This document shows, one piece after another, positions 25,344 to 33,335 of a stretch of DNA of 33,903 bases. A program made the position numbers and the translations under genes. Within the stretch, counting starts at the first letter, position 1. The number at the start of each line of letters is the position of its first letter. Below the pieces are notes generated by a model. It was not told the DNA's origin and made no database searches. It was given only the letters and a program-made list of their open reading frames with translations. The stretch covers positions 1 to 33,903 of the forward strand of contig JBAXGN010000074.1 in NCBI GenBank assembly GCA_037139415.1. Direction: 5' to 3'. Source of the DNA: Verrucomicrobiota bacterium (GTDB lineage: Bacteria; Verrucomicrobiota; Verrucomicrobiia; Limisphaerales; Fontisphaeraceae).

Positions 25344-25360
25344 TTGGCACGCTGCTCGCG
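25344..25360 (+). promoter_or_regulatory. sigma-54 (-24/-12) promoter before the nucleotidyltransferase-like gene
   Basis: TTGGCACG-CTGC-TCGCG has the complete -24 element and GG/GC spaced by exactly ten bases, a near-consensus match. Transcription would start near 25371, at or just after the ATG at 25370. The downstream gene would therefore be leaderless or start later. It lies in the only gap (62 bases) between the first and second halves of the sugar genes. Confidence 0.6.
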
Positions 25361-25369
25361 TGATAGCGA

Positions 25370-26644
25370 ATGAATGTGAATAAACAATTGCCACACCGTG
25401 TTGGTGCAGAATCGCTTCGTGATTGTAATGCGGTCAAGTTTGATCCGCTTGCTACGGCACAGTCATGCAAACGAATTGTATCTGATTTGCCCTCCCAGCA
25501 ATCGCAACCGTTGCGGTTCACGGTGGACGGCAGTTCGGAATTAGAACAGCATCTGGATTCGGTCTGTGCCAAGGTACGCGCTGGGGTTCGGGCACTTGTT
25601 CCGAACGAGAAAATGGATGGTTTGCTGCTGGCCGGTGGTTATGGGCGTGGCGAAGGGGGCGTGCTCCACACCAGCACCGGCGATCAACCCTATAATGACA
25701 TGGAGTTCTATGTTTTCATTCGGGGTAATCGCCTGCTTGCCGACCGAAATTATCGCGCTGCACTACATGAACTCGGCGTTGGTTTGACCCAACCGGCAGG
25801 CTTGGATATCGAGTTCAAGGTACTCACAATCAATACGTTGCGACGCTCGGCCCCGTCCATGTTTTATTACGATCTCGTCCTTGGACATCGGTGGCTTATC
25901 GGTGACGATGCCTTATTATCCGGCTGTGAACACCATCGCGACGCCGGGAAGATTCCACTGCACGAGGCGACGCGCCTATTGATGAACCGCTGCTCGGGCC
26001 TACTCTTTAGCGCCGAGCGCCTAAGCCGGGCGGATTTCGGTCCGGCAGAAGCGGATTTTGTCGGACGCAATCATGCCAAGGTTCAACTTGCCTTGGGCGA
26101 TGTCCTGCTTGCCGCCAGCCAGCAGTACGACTGGAGTTGCCGCGAACGCCACGCGCGCTTGTTGCAACTTGACGGACTCGCTGACCAGGAATTGTTTGCA
26201 GCGATCTGTGCTCACCACACGACCGGGGTGGCCTTCAAGCTGCACCCCTGCCGTTCCCTGGAAACCCGCAGCAAACTCACACAGCGTCAGGCCGAACTCA
26301 GCGATCTCGCCCGACGGCTTTGGCTGTGGCTGGAAAACCGTCGGTTAAGTACCAACTTTACCAGCACCCGCGAGTACGCGTTGAGTGCGTGCAACAAGTG
26401 TCCCGAACAGCCTGGCTGGCGTAATCGGCTGGTAAACGTCCGCGAATGTGGCATCGCCGGAATTTCCTGCGCTCGCTATCCGCGCCAGCGTTTGCAGCAT
26501 GCGTTGTGCCTGCTGCTGTGGGAAAACAATTTACACGACGATACTGCGGGGCGACAGCGCGTTCAACAGGAACTCCGCAGCCAGGCGGGGGACTTCGCCG
26601 GGCTCGTCGAGGCCTACCAACACCTCTGGCACCGTTTCAACTGA
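25370..26644 (+). CDS. predicted Pol-beta-type nucleotidyltransferase-fold protein
   Basis: Up to 424 residues; I do not recognise a named family. The region after residue ~80 reads LLLAGGYGRGEGGV, followed by DQPYNDMEFYVFI and later GLDIEFKVLTI. This matches the G[GS]...Dx[DE]...[DE] pattern of polymerase-beta-like nucleotidyltransferases, with acidic residues in NDME and DIE available for metal binding. The C-terminal ~220 residues are helical with many Arg and several Cys. The first ~75 residues (from MNVNKQLPHR) look unstructured. The overlapping sigma-54 promoter raises the possibility that translation begins at a later TTG or GTG, for example near residue 45. It might transfer a nucleotide or phosphate-linked group to a sugar or regulate a partner. 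The following GT4 starts 2 bases after its stop. Confidence 0.7.
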   Translation: MNVNKQLPHRVGAESLRDCNAVKFDPLATAQSCKRIVSDLPSQQSQPLRFTVDGSSELEQHLDSVCAKVRAGVRALVPNEKMDGLLLAGGYGRGEGGVLHTSTGDQPYNDMEFYVFIRGNRLLADRNYRAALHELGVGLTQPAGLDIEFKVLTINTLRRSAPSMFYYDLVLGHRWLIGDDALLSGCEHHRDAGKIPLHEATRLLMNRCSGLLFSAERLSRADFGPAEADFVGRNHAKVQLALGDVLLAASQQYDWSCRERHARLLQLDGLADQELFAAICAHHTTGVAFKLHPCRSLETRSKLTQRQAELSDLARRLWLWLENRRLSTNFTSTREYALSACNKCPEQPGWRNRLVNVRECGIAGISCARYPRQRLQHALCLLLWENNLHDDTAGRQRVQQELRSQAGDFAGLVEAYQHLWHRFN

Positions 26645-26646
26645 CC

Positions 26647-27846
26647 ATGCGCATTCTTGTCGTCTATCCGTACATTCCGTTCCCGGTGGATCGTGGCACC
26701 TACCAACGCACGTTCCACTTGTTGCGCGCGCTGGCGCGCGACCACGAGGTGGATTTGCTGGCGCTTAGCGAAGCCGGTGAACGCTGCGAGCAAAAACCTG
26801 TATTTACCGAATTTTGCCGGCGGGTGGAGTTCGTGCCGTTTGAACATCCGGCCTGGCCACGACTCTTTCCCGACCGTCTTTTGCACCCGTTGCCAACGAC
26901 CGTGCGCCATTGGCAACTGCCACACGTGGCCGAGGCGATTCACCGTTTTGCCAGCGGCCACGACTATGAGCTGGTGCATGTGTGCGATATCGTCATGGCA
27001 CAGTATTTCTTCAATGCGCTTGCCCAGCTTCCGCTCGCCGTGGACCGGAGCCGGGTGGACTTGCAATTCCAACTCGCCCAGCGCGAAGTCATGGCGGGCG
27101 GCGTCCGCCAAACCGTGCTCGACTGGGAGAATCTTATGAAACTCAAGCGCTTTGAGCGTCGTGTTGCACGGCGCGCGGCGGTGGAGGTGGTCTGTGGGCC
27201 GGATGACGAGACGTTTATTCGTGAGCGCATCAGTCGGCGGGTGAAAGTTCAGGTGATCACGAACGGCGTGGACCTTGATTACTTCACGCCAGCCGCCTCG
27301 CCTGAACCGCGTGCGCCCGAACCGACCGTGCTTTTCTGCGGCGCAATGGACTACCTGCCAAACGTAGACGCGCTGCAGTGGTACTTTGGCGAAATCCATG
27401 ACGCGCTACGCCAGCAAGTCCCGGACTTGCGTGTGCTTATTGTTGGAAAATCTCCGACGCGGGAGGTGCAAGCGTACGCCCAACGCGCGGGCGTCACGGT
27501 TACCGGCGGCGTGCCGGATGTGCGGCCTTTTTACCGTCGAGCCTGGCTGCAAATTGTACCGTTGCGCGTCGGTGGCGGTACGCGGTTGAAGATTCCCGAA
27601 AGCATGGCGATGGGCACACCCGTCGTCTCGACGACCATCGGCGCACAAGGACTTGATCTGCGACAGAGTGAGGACATCCTGCTTGCCGACGCGCCGGAGG
27701 ATTTTGCCGCGCAGACGGCACGGGCACTGAAGGACACTGCGCTGCGCACACACCTTGACCAGACGGGAAGGCAGACGGTTGCCGCCCGGCTTTCCTGGCT
27801 CCTGCTCGGAAAACAACTCAGCAACTATTATGCCGAGAACTTTTGA
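26647..27846 (+). CDS. glycosyltransferase family 4, similar to PEP-CTERM/EpsH-associated sugar transferases
   Basis: A 399-residue GT-B transferase from the ATG at 26647, two bases after the previous stop; the open frame upstream would overlap the previous gene by 200 bases. Motifs are MRILVVYPYIPFPVDRGTYQ at the start, VITNGVDLDYFTP, the donor-domain opening TVLFCGAMDYLPNVDALQWY, and GGTRLKIPESMAMGTPVV, where the usual first Glu of EX7E is replaced by the GGGTRLK form. That form is typical of the Stp1-like group found with exosortase loci. Stp1 membership is inferred from this similarity, not proved. It overlaps the next gene by 17 bases. Confidence 0.88.
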   Translation: MRILVVYPYIPFPVDRGTYQRTFHLLRALARDHEVDLLALSEAGERCEQKPVFTEFCRRVEFVPFEHPAWPRLFPDRLLHPLPTTVRHWQLPHVAEAIHRFASGHDYELVHVCDIVMAQYFFNALAQLPLAVDRSRVDLQFQLAQREVMAGGVRQTVLDWENLMKLKRFERRVARRAAVEVVCGPDDETFIRERISRRVKVQVITNGVDLDYFTPAASPEPRAPEPTVLFCGAMDYLPNVDALQWYFGEIHDALRQQVPDLRVLIVGKSPTREVQAYAQRAGVTVTGGVPDVRPFYRRAWLQIVPLRVGGGTRLKIPESMAMGTPVVSTTIGAQGLDLRQSEDILLADAPEDFAAQTARALKDTALRTHLDQTGRQTVAARLSWLLLGKQLSNYYAENF

Positions 27847-28264
27847 AACCCCTTATTGGAAACGTCGGCGCGTACTCTGGTCCGTCGGCAGCCTGCTATT
27901 ACTCGGCGGGGTGGCGACCGTGGCAACGCTCCGCTCCCGAACGGCGCTTATCGTGGTGTATAACGATACCGGCGCCAACTTGGCGGAATTGACCATCAGT
28001 GCCTGCGGGCAGTCGCAGACACATCGCGATGTGGGGGATCACGAATCAGTGCTCATGAAGCTCAAACCGGCAAATACGGAGAGCGACATTGCCGTGTTCA
28101 CCAACGGCACGGTCATGTGGCGGGGCGACTATGTTGAGCCGCGCCGTGCATCCCGATCCGTTGTACGGTTACAACGCGATGGGCAGGTGGAATGCTTCAC
28201 GACCGGTTCATGGTGGCAAGACTACCTGGTTGGCGCTGCAACCGAATCGCGGTCAACTCCCTGA
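27830..28264 (+). CDS. small membrane-anchored protein of unknown function
   Basis: A 144-residue protein from the ATG at 27830 (MPRTFETPYW); the frame is open upstream, but only inside the GT4 gene. A basic cluster (KRRR) precedes one hydrophobic helix (about residues 17-35), so the C-terminal ~105 residues probably lie outside the membrane. They look like a small beta-rich domain (IVVYNDTGANLAELTISACG, then VMWRGDYVEPRRASRSVVRL). I recognise no family. Its overlap with the GT4 and the short gap (11 bases) before the GT26-STAS fusion suggest that it belongs to the EPS apparatus, perhaps as an accessory or anchoring subunit. Confidence 0.7.
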   Translation: MPRTFETPYWKRRRVLWSVGSLLLLGGVATVATLRSRTALIVVYNDTGANLAELTISACGQSQTHRDVGDHESVLMKLKPANTESDIAVFTNGTVMWRGDYVEPRRASRSVVRLQRDGQVECFTTGSWWQDYLVGAATESRSTP

Positions 28265-28275
28265 TCTGAATCCTT

Positions 28276-29835
28276 ATGAACTCTGCAAACCAGCCTACTC
28301 CCGCTAGCGGATATTCCCCAACCAGCACTGGTGCTGGCGAGCGTCAGCTTGATTCCACTACGGCAAAACCGCTCCGGCAGCGGAGCCTGCCGGCGCCCAT
28401 CGCGATTCTCGGCGTACCGTTTGATATCGTCACCATGGCTGGTACGCTGGAATTGATCGAGGAAATGATTATCTCCCGCAAGCCCCACTACGCCGCAACC
28501 GCGAACGTGGATTTCGTGGTGCAGGCCATGGAAGACATTGAGCTGCGACGGATTCTGTTGGATGCGCATTTGGTGTTGGCCGATGGCATGCCGCTGGTAT
28601 GGGCGTCGCGCTGGCTGGGCAACCCGTTACCGGAACGGGTTACCGGCTCCGACCTGGTCCCGCGCCTGCTGTGCGAAGCAGAGCGCAAGGGCTGGCGCGT
28701 GTTTTTCCTCGGAGGAAGCGAGCAAAGCGTTGCGATAGCGGCAGAGAAATCCCTCAAAAAGCATCCCAACCTAAAAATCGTCGGTGCCTACTCGCCGCCG
28801 TTCAAATCCCTGCTGGAGATGGACCATGAGGATATTGTGAGGCGCGTTTGCGCGGCCAGCCCGGACGTGCTGCTGGTCGCATTCGGCTGCCCCAAACAGG
28901 AAAAATGGATCAACATGCACTTCCGCAAGCTCGGTGTGCCGCTATCCGTGGGCGTGGGAGCCACGATTGATTTTCTGGCCGGCACCATGAAACGCGCGCC
29001 CGTCTGGATGCAGCGAACCGGGACTGAGTGGATTTACCGGATGCTTCAGGAGCCGCGCCGATTGTTCCGGCGGTATGGGACCGATCTCTGGATATTCAGT
29101 CGTGCCATTTTCAAACAGTGGTGGCACATGCGCACCGGTCGAGCAGCGAGCAGGACCGCCGATGCTCCGGCGGCACTCACGATCCTGGGTAAATCACTTC
29201 AAGTCCTCGAACTGCCTTCGCGGCTCGATGCGGAGGCGGTTCGGAGCAACAGTGAGCAATGGAACAAATTGGCGGAAGCGGACCGACATTTACTGGTGGA
29301 CATGTCCAAGATTGAGTTTATTGACAGTACGGGCGCGGGTCTGCTGGTGCGTTTCGAGCGGCGGATGCGCGGGAGTAATCGGCAAATACTGCTCCTGGCT
29401 CCATCCAAGGCTGCGCAAGGAGCTTTGACGTTGATGCGCATCACCGATCTGTTGCCCACGGCACCAAACTTAGAGGCGGCTCGCGAAATGATCGCCCGCC
29501 GGATTGCCGAACAAGCCACGGTAGTTACGCCCAAGCTGCCCGGCGCGGAAGCAGCGTTGGCTTGGCAGGGAGAAATTGTGGCAGCCAATGCCGATGAGGT
29601 TTGGCGATCCACCGAACAATGCCTCGACCGCCTAGCCGGTAATGCCAGCACCCTGACCATCAATTTGGCCGGGGTGCGCTTCATGGACAGCACCGGCGTC
29701 GGATTGATGGTACGAGCCAGGAAACAGGCGGATTTGCGTGGAATCGAGGTGCAGTTTCTGGCTCCCTCGCCCGCAGTCCAAAACGTTCTGCGGACACTAC
29801 GATTGCTGACCATGATTTCCGGGAGGGAAACTTGA
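28276..29835 (+). CDS. WecG/TagA-type glycosyltransferase (GT26) fused to two STAS domains
   Basis: A 519-residue fusion. Residues ~40-285 form a WecG/TagA/CpsF transferase: TAN (75-77), ADGMP with D103, RVTGSDLVP, VFFLGGSE, DVLLVAFGCPKQEKWI and the VGVGATIDFLAGT/APVWMQRTGTEWIYR block. Aspartate in the ADG motif is essential in TagA. These enzymes add the second sugar, such as ManNAc or ManNAcA, to a lipid-linked GlcNAc. Residues ~300-398 form a first STAS domain with FIDSTGAGLL (S351), and ~425-515 form a second with FMDSTGVGLM (S472). Both keep the aspartate-serine phosphorylation site. Typical family members end near residue 250, so the C-terminal half is extra. The stop overlaps the TTG start of the next GT4. 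The first ~35 residues are low-complexity and Ser/Thr-rich. The STAS domains could be regulated by the kinase-phosphatase at 16180-17970. Confidence 0.9.
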   Translation: MNSANQPTPASGYSPTSTGAGERQLDSTTAKPLRQRSLPAPIAILGVPFDIVTMAGTLELIEEMIISRKPHYAATANVDFVVQAMEDIELRRILLDAHLVLADGMPLVWASRWLGNPLPERVTGSDLVPRLLCEAERKGWRVFFLGGSEQSVAIAAEKSLKKHPNLKIVGAYSPPFKSLLEMDHEDIVRRVCAASPDVLLVAFGCPKQEKWINMHFRKLGVPLSVGVGATIDFLAGTMKRAPVWMQRTGTEWIYRMLQEPRRLFRRYGTDLWIFSRAIFKQWWHMRTGRAASRTADAPAALTILGKSLQVLELPSRLDAEAVRSNSEQWNKLAEADRHLLVDMSKIEFIDSTGAGLLVRFERRMRGSNRQILLLAPSKAAQGALTLMRITDLLPTAPNLEAAREMIARRIAEQATVVTPKLPGAEAALAWQGEIVAANADEVWRSTEQCLDRLAGNASTLTINLAGVRFMDSTGVGLMVRARKQADLRGIEVQFLAPSPAVQNVLRTLRLLTMISGRET

Positions 29836-31022
29836 GAATTGCCTTGTCCACCTCGGTTATTCAGCGGGGTAAGTCCGGCGTCGGCCAATACGTTTTCGCG
29901 CTCGTCAAAGCCATGTTGTCGTTCGCCGACAGACACGAGTTCCACTTGCTGGTGCTGGAGGACGATCTGCCACTTTTCGCCTTCGCCGCCGGGCGCATGA
30001 AGCTAGTGCCCGTGCCTGAGAAATGGCGTCCGGCGCTTCGGAACATCGTTTGGCACCAGGTGGTGCTGCCACGCTGGCTGAGGCAGCAACGCATGGATGT
30101 GCTGCATATCCCCAGTTACCGGCGGATGTTGTGGTCCGCGCCCTGCGCGCGGGTATCTACCATTCACGATCTGGCGCCATTCCATGTGTCAGGAAAATAT
30201 GACTGGGCCAGAATGTTTTACGGGCGCGTCGTAGTGCGACAGCTCGCCCGTCGGCAGACTCAAGTCATCGCCATCAGTAGTAATACGGCGCACGATATTC
30301 GTCGGTTCTTTGGGGTCGAACCAAGCCGTCTTCACATCATTCACAATGGTATTGACCATCAACGCTTCACGGTGGGAGATGCCGCGCAAGCGCGACACGA
30401 CGCGGCCCGGCGCTGGCGGTTCGACCGTCCGTTCTTTCTCTACGTGTCCCGCCTTGAACATCCGGCCAAAAACCATGTGCGGCTCATCGAGGCATTCAAC
30501 CAATTTAAGTCGCAAACCGGGGCGGACTGGCTGCTCGTGCTTGGTGGAAGCGACTGGCACGGGGCGGAGCACATTCATGCCATGGCCAAGACTTCGCCGT
30601 TTGTCCGTGACATTCGGTTCCTTGGCTTCGTGCCAGACGATGTGTTGCCGGAGCTCTATCGTGCCGCAAGCGCGATGGTGTATCCGTCGCTGTTCGAGGG
30701 ATTCGGCTTTCCGCCCATTGAGGCAATGGCGTGCGGCTGTCCGGTGATCAGTTCGACGCGCGGATCGTTAGGCGAAGTAGTCGGTGACGCGGCAGAAATT
30801 GTGGAACCGGAAAGCGTCGCCAGCATCACGTCAGCGCTATGCAACATGGCCACCAATGAGCCGCGCCGCACCCAACTCCGAACTGCGGGCTTCCACAATG
30901 CCCGACGTTTCGATTGGGCCATGAATGCCAAGCAGGTGATTGACACGTACGAGCGTGCGGTGATCGAATTTGGAAAGGGGAGAATGACCGGTGCCAAGGA
31001 AACCACGTTTGACAGAGGGTAA
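29832..31022 (+). CDS. glycosyltransferase family 4 with TTG start
   Basis: A 396-residue GT-B enzyme. The start is a TTG at 29832, overlapping the previous TGA (TTGA) and preceded by GGGAGG at 29821-29826; [20 protein letters not shown] is a proper GT4 beginning, so the rare start is well supported. Later motifs are [22 protein letters not shown]-like [31 protein letters not shown] and the EX7E pair in [18 protein letters not shown], close to mannosyltransferase-type enzymes. It is the last gene of this run and is followed by a 273-base regulatory gap. The sugar is unknown. Confidence 0.9.
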   Translation: MRIALSTSVIQRGKSGVGQYVFALVKAMLSFADRHEFHLLVLEDDLPLFAFAAGRMKLVPVPEKWRPALRNIVWHQVVLPRWLRQQRMDVLHIPSYRRMLWSAPCARVSTIHDLAPFHVSGKYDWARMFYGRVVVRQLARRQTQVIAISSNTAHDIRRFFGVEPSRLHIIHNGIDHQRFTVGDAAQARHDAARRWRFDRPFFLYVSRLEHPAKNHVRLIEAFNQFKSQTGADWLLVLGGSDWHGAEHIHAMAKTSPFVRDIRFLGFVPDDVLPELYRAASAMVYPSLFEGFGFPPIEAMACGCPVISSTRGSLGEVVGDAAEIVEPESVASITSALCNMATNEPRRTQLRTAGFHNARRFDWAMNAKQVIDTYERAVIEFGKGRMTGAKETTFDRG

Positions 31023-31078
31023 GCCTGGTGGTACCGATAACTGATCAGGTTGACGGGGTCAGGAGCGCTTGACTTTAC

Positions 31079-31091
31079 TTTACATTGTAAA
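31079..31091. promoter_or_regulatory. palindrome upstream of the chain-length gene promoter
   Basis: TTTACATTGTAAA is a perfect inverted repeat with 6-base arms and a single central base. It ends 15 bases before the -24 element of the sigma-54 promoter at 31107, so it lies near -43 to -55 of the predicted start. It is a plausible regulator-binding site, but closer to the promoter than usual activator sites. No copy was seen at the other two sigma-54 promoters. Confidence 0.35.
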
Positions 31092-31106
31092 CAGACGGCG
31101 ATAGGT

Positions 31107-31123
31107 TTGGCACGGAATTAGCT
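31107..31123 (+). promoter_or_regulatory. sigma-54 (-24/-12) promoter of the chain-length/export genes
   Basis: TTGGCACG-GAAT-TAGCT has a complete -24 element and GG/GC separated by ten bases. The transcript would begin near 31134, leaving a leader of about 160-175 bases before the chain-length gene. The leader contains the TTGCATT palindromes. Apart from these elements and the 31079 palindrome, the gap 31023-31295 holds no gene I can support. Confidence 0.7.
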
Positions 31124-31237
31124 TTATGGGGATGACAGTGATCGAAATAATGACAGAAACCTTTGCAAATCAGGGTATTTTAAACCCGATCGCGTGTTAT
31201 AAACACACGACAGGATATGTCGAGTCTTGTGAGAAAT

Positions 31238-31265
31238 ATGCAATTGCATTGCCAATGCAATGCAA
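31238..31265. promoter_or_regulatory. overlapping TTGCATT/AATGCAA palindromes in the leader
   Basis: ATTGCATTG-C-CAATGCAAT (31243-31261) is a perfect inverted repeat with 9-base arms. It overlaps the 12-base palindrome ATGCAATTGCAT (31238-31249) and a further AATGCAA copy (31259-31265). The same heptamer occurs three times before the sigma-54 activator gene. It lies downstream of the predicted sigma-54 start, so it could act as an operator on DNA, as an activator site working from downstream, or as an RNA hairpin in the leader. Confidence 0.5.
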
Positions 31266-31295
31266 TTATGGAGATCGTTGTGGTAACACGGAATT

Positions 31296-33335
31296 ATGCC
31301 GGTTATTTTTATGACCGCCGCCAACGAAAACACATCGTCCGCCGCGCCACCTGAGGCACCTGCTTCCGCTCGCGAAGAAACTTTGGCGAGACCGGAAGTG
31401 AGGGGCACGTCCTTGCCCTTTGACCCTTTGCGGGTGGCGGCGGCGATTCTGCGGAAGTGGCATTGGATTTTATTCAGCGGTCTCCTGCTCGCTCTAATTG
31501 GCGGCGCAGCGGCATATTTCACCGTCGAACCGCAATACACCGCTTCGGCACAACTTATGCGGCAGGAAGTGGCCGGCATGTTTCGCGCCTCGGACCAGGG
31601 CGAGCCGTTCAAACCGCGCCAGCTCTCGGTCCCCACGCTGGTGGGCTATATGAAATCTCCAGCGGTGCTGCAACCGGTGAGCGCGCAGGCTCAGCCATCG
31701 CTTTCAGTCCAGGCAGTTCTCGGTGGCCTGACCATCACGCCGGAACGCAACACGGATTTGATTACGGTCACGTTCAAATCCAAGCGCAGCAGCGAGACGG
31801 CCCTGCGCATATTGAATCTGTATGGCCGGGAGGTAGTCCGACTCACGCGGGAGATGCAGGCGCAAGAAGCAGCCGATGTGAACCGGCTCCTGAAAAAACA
31901 GTTGGTGAAGACCGACGATGACCTGCGTGGGATCAATAACGAACTACTCGTGTTCTCGCAGGAGGCCGGGATCATCAATGTGGATAAGGAGATTGACGCC
32001 TATTTGCACAAGCTGGGTGAACTCGATCTGAGATTCGAGTCCACGCGTCTCGACTTTGAAACGCTCGACTTGAAAATCAACGCCCTGCAAAAGGAACTGG
32101 CGGAGCACAACCCACTCGTCGAACGCGCCAATGCGGCTCGTGATCGGCTGGCGGAAATGCGCGCGCAATACACGGACGCCAATCCCTTGGTGGAAGAGCA
32201 AAAGGAACGGGTGGCGGCGATGGATAAACAATTAAGCGAGGCGGAGAACAAACCGATCCCGCCGCCGCGCCAGGGTGAGAGCGGTCTGGCAGCAAGTTTT
32301 TATCAGGAACTGCTATCCCTGAAAACACAGCGGGACGTATTGGCCTCGCAGCTCGAAAAACTAATCGCCGTGCGCCAGGCGGTGGAAAAGAAACTGCGCG
32401 CATTGCCGGAGAAGGGCCTGCAATACGCGCGTCTCAAAGCGCGCCAGCAATCGCTTGAAGCGGTGCAATCGTTGCTGACCAGCCGCCAGCGCGAAGCCCA
32501 GCTCTACGAAGAAAACCCGCTGGGTTACTACCGTTTCTTTGAAGCGAAACCGGATCAGGTGGAGACGGTTGGGCGCACCAAAAAAGTCGCCCTGCTCGCG
32601 GGGGCGGGCGGCGTATTGGGCGCCCTTATTTGCCTCGCGCTGGTGGGACTGGTAGAATCGTTGGACGAACGTCTCAAAACCCCTGCGGACGCACAGCGGG
32701 TAACCCGCCTGCCATTGCTGGCACGGCTTCCAAACTTGGAGTCGCTGGATGCTGTCGGGCAGTCCGCGTGGGCGTTTCGCACGTGGATGGCATTGCAGAC
32801 GAAACTCAGTGCCTCGGCGTCCGGTAATATTGTCTGCGGTGTGGCAGCCTCCTCGGCAGGTGAAGGCTGCTCGACGTGGCTGGAGTTGCTCGGTCACGCC
32901 GCTGGGCAGCGTGAAAGCAGCGTACTGGTAGTGACGAATGTCAAACCGCACAACGGCACGCACATCGGGCTGAAAGACGCCCTGGAGAATTCCGCGCGGG
33001 TGCGGCCTGAAGTGGGTTCGCCGAAATGGTTGATCGTTCCAGAGGACTGGCGGTGGGATGCGCCCCACCGGCAACAATGGCACGCCGCGCTAAATGAATG
33101 GCAGCGGACGCAACGGCTCGTGATTTTGGTGGAACTCACCGCCACGGATCAGCCGGATACCCTGTTGATGGCAGAGAGCCTGACGCAACTGATCTGGCTC
33201 GTGGGTTGTGGGCAGGCGCGCACGGCTGAGACGACCCAACGGCTTGAGACCCTCCGGCACGCCGGTTGCCGGTTCGCCGGTATGGTTTTGAACCGGCACC
33301 AGAAACTCTTTTCCTGGCTGCCAATGAATCTATGA
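31296..33335 (+). CDS. Wzz/GumC-type polysaccharide co-polymerase with degenerate BY-kinase domain
   Basis: A 679-residue inner-membrane protein; the ATG at 31311 is an equally good start and no Shine-Dalgarno decides between them. After a Ser/Ala/Pro-rich N-terminus come a Wzz domain with a first membrane helix (about 55-75), a long periplasmic coiled coil (about 170-420) and a second helix (about 430-452). The cytoplasmic tail has the shape of a BY-kinase/ParA-like domain, but its Walker A reads SSAGEGCST, with Cys in place of the catalytic Lys, and the Walker A' strand (VLVVTNV) lacks its Asp. No Tyr-rich tail follows. It is thus probably a chain-length regulator without kinase activity. 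Its stop overlaps the export gene start (ATGA). Confidence 0.9.
   Translation: MPVIFMTAANENTSSAAPPEAPASAREETLARPEVRGTSLPFDPLRVAAAILRKWHWILFSGLLLALIGGAAAYFTVEPQYTASAQLMRQEVAGMFRASDQGEPFKPRQLSVPTLVGYMKSPAVLQPVSAQAQPSLSVQAVLGGLTITPERNTDLITVTFKSKRSSETALRILNLYGREVVRLTREMQAQEAADVNRLLKKQLVKTDDDLRGINNELLVFSQEAGIINVDKEIDAYLHKLGELDLRFESTRLDFETLDLKINALQKELAEHNPLVERANAARDRLAEMRAQYTDANPLVEEQKERVAAMDKQLSEAENKPIPPPRQGESGLAASFYQELLSLKTQRDVLASQLEKLIAVRQAVEKKLRALPEKGLQYARLKARQQSLEAVQSLLTSRQREAQLYEENPLGYYRFFEAKPDQVETVGRTKKVALLAGAGGVLGALICLALVGLVESLDERLKTPADAQRVTRLPLLARLPNLESLDAVGQSAWAFRTWMALQTKLSASASGNIVCGVAASSAGEGCSTWLELLGHAAGQRESSVLVVTNVKPHNGTHIGLKDALENSARVRPEVGSPKWLIVPEDWRWDAPHRQQWHAALNEWQRTQRLVILVELTATDQPDTLLMAESLTQLIWLVGCGQARTAETTQRLETLRHAGCRFAGMVLNRHQKLFSWLPMNL

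Noticed and set aside
31030-31060. Possible terminator after the last GT4 gene (around CTGATCAG)
   Set aside because: Only a short palindrome with no stable long stem and no T-run.
31126-31314. 62-codon open frame in the gap before the chain-length gene
   Set aside because: Its ATG lies upstream of or at the predicted transcription start, there is no Shine-Dalgarno sequence, and the translation has no recognisable features; the region is better explained as promoter and leader.
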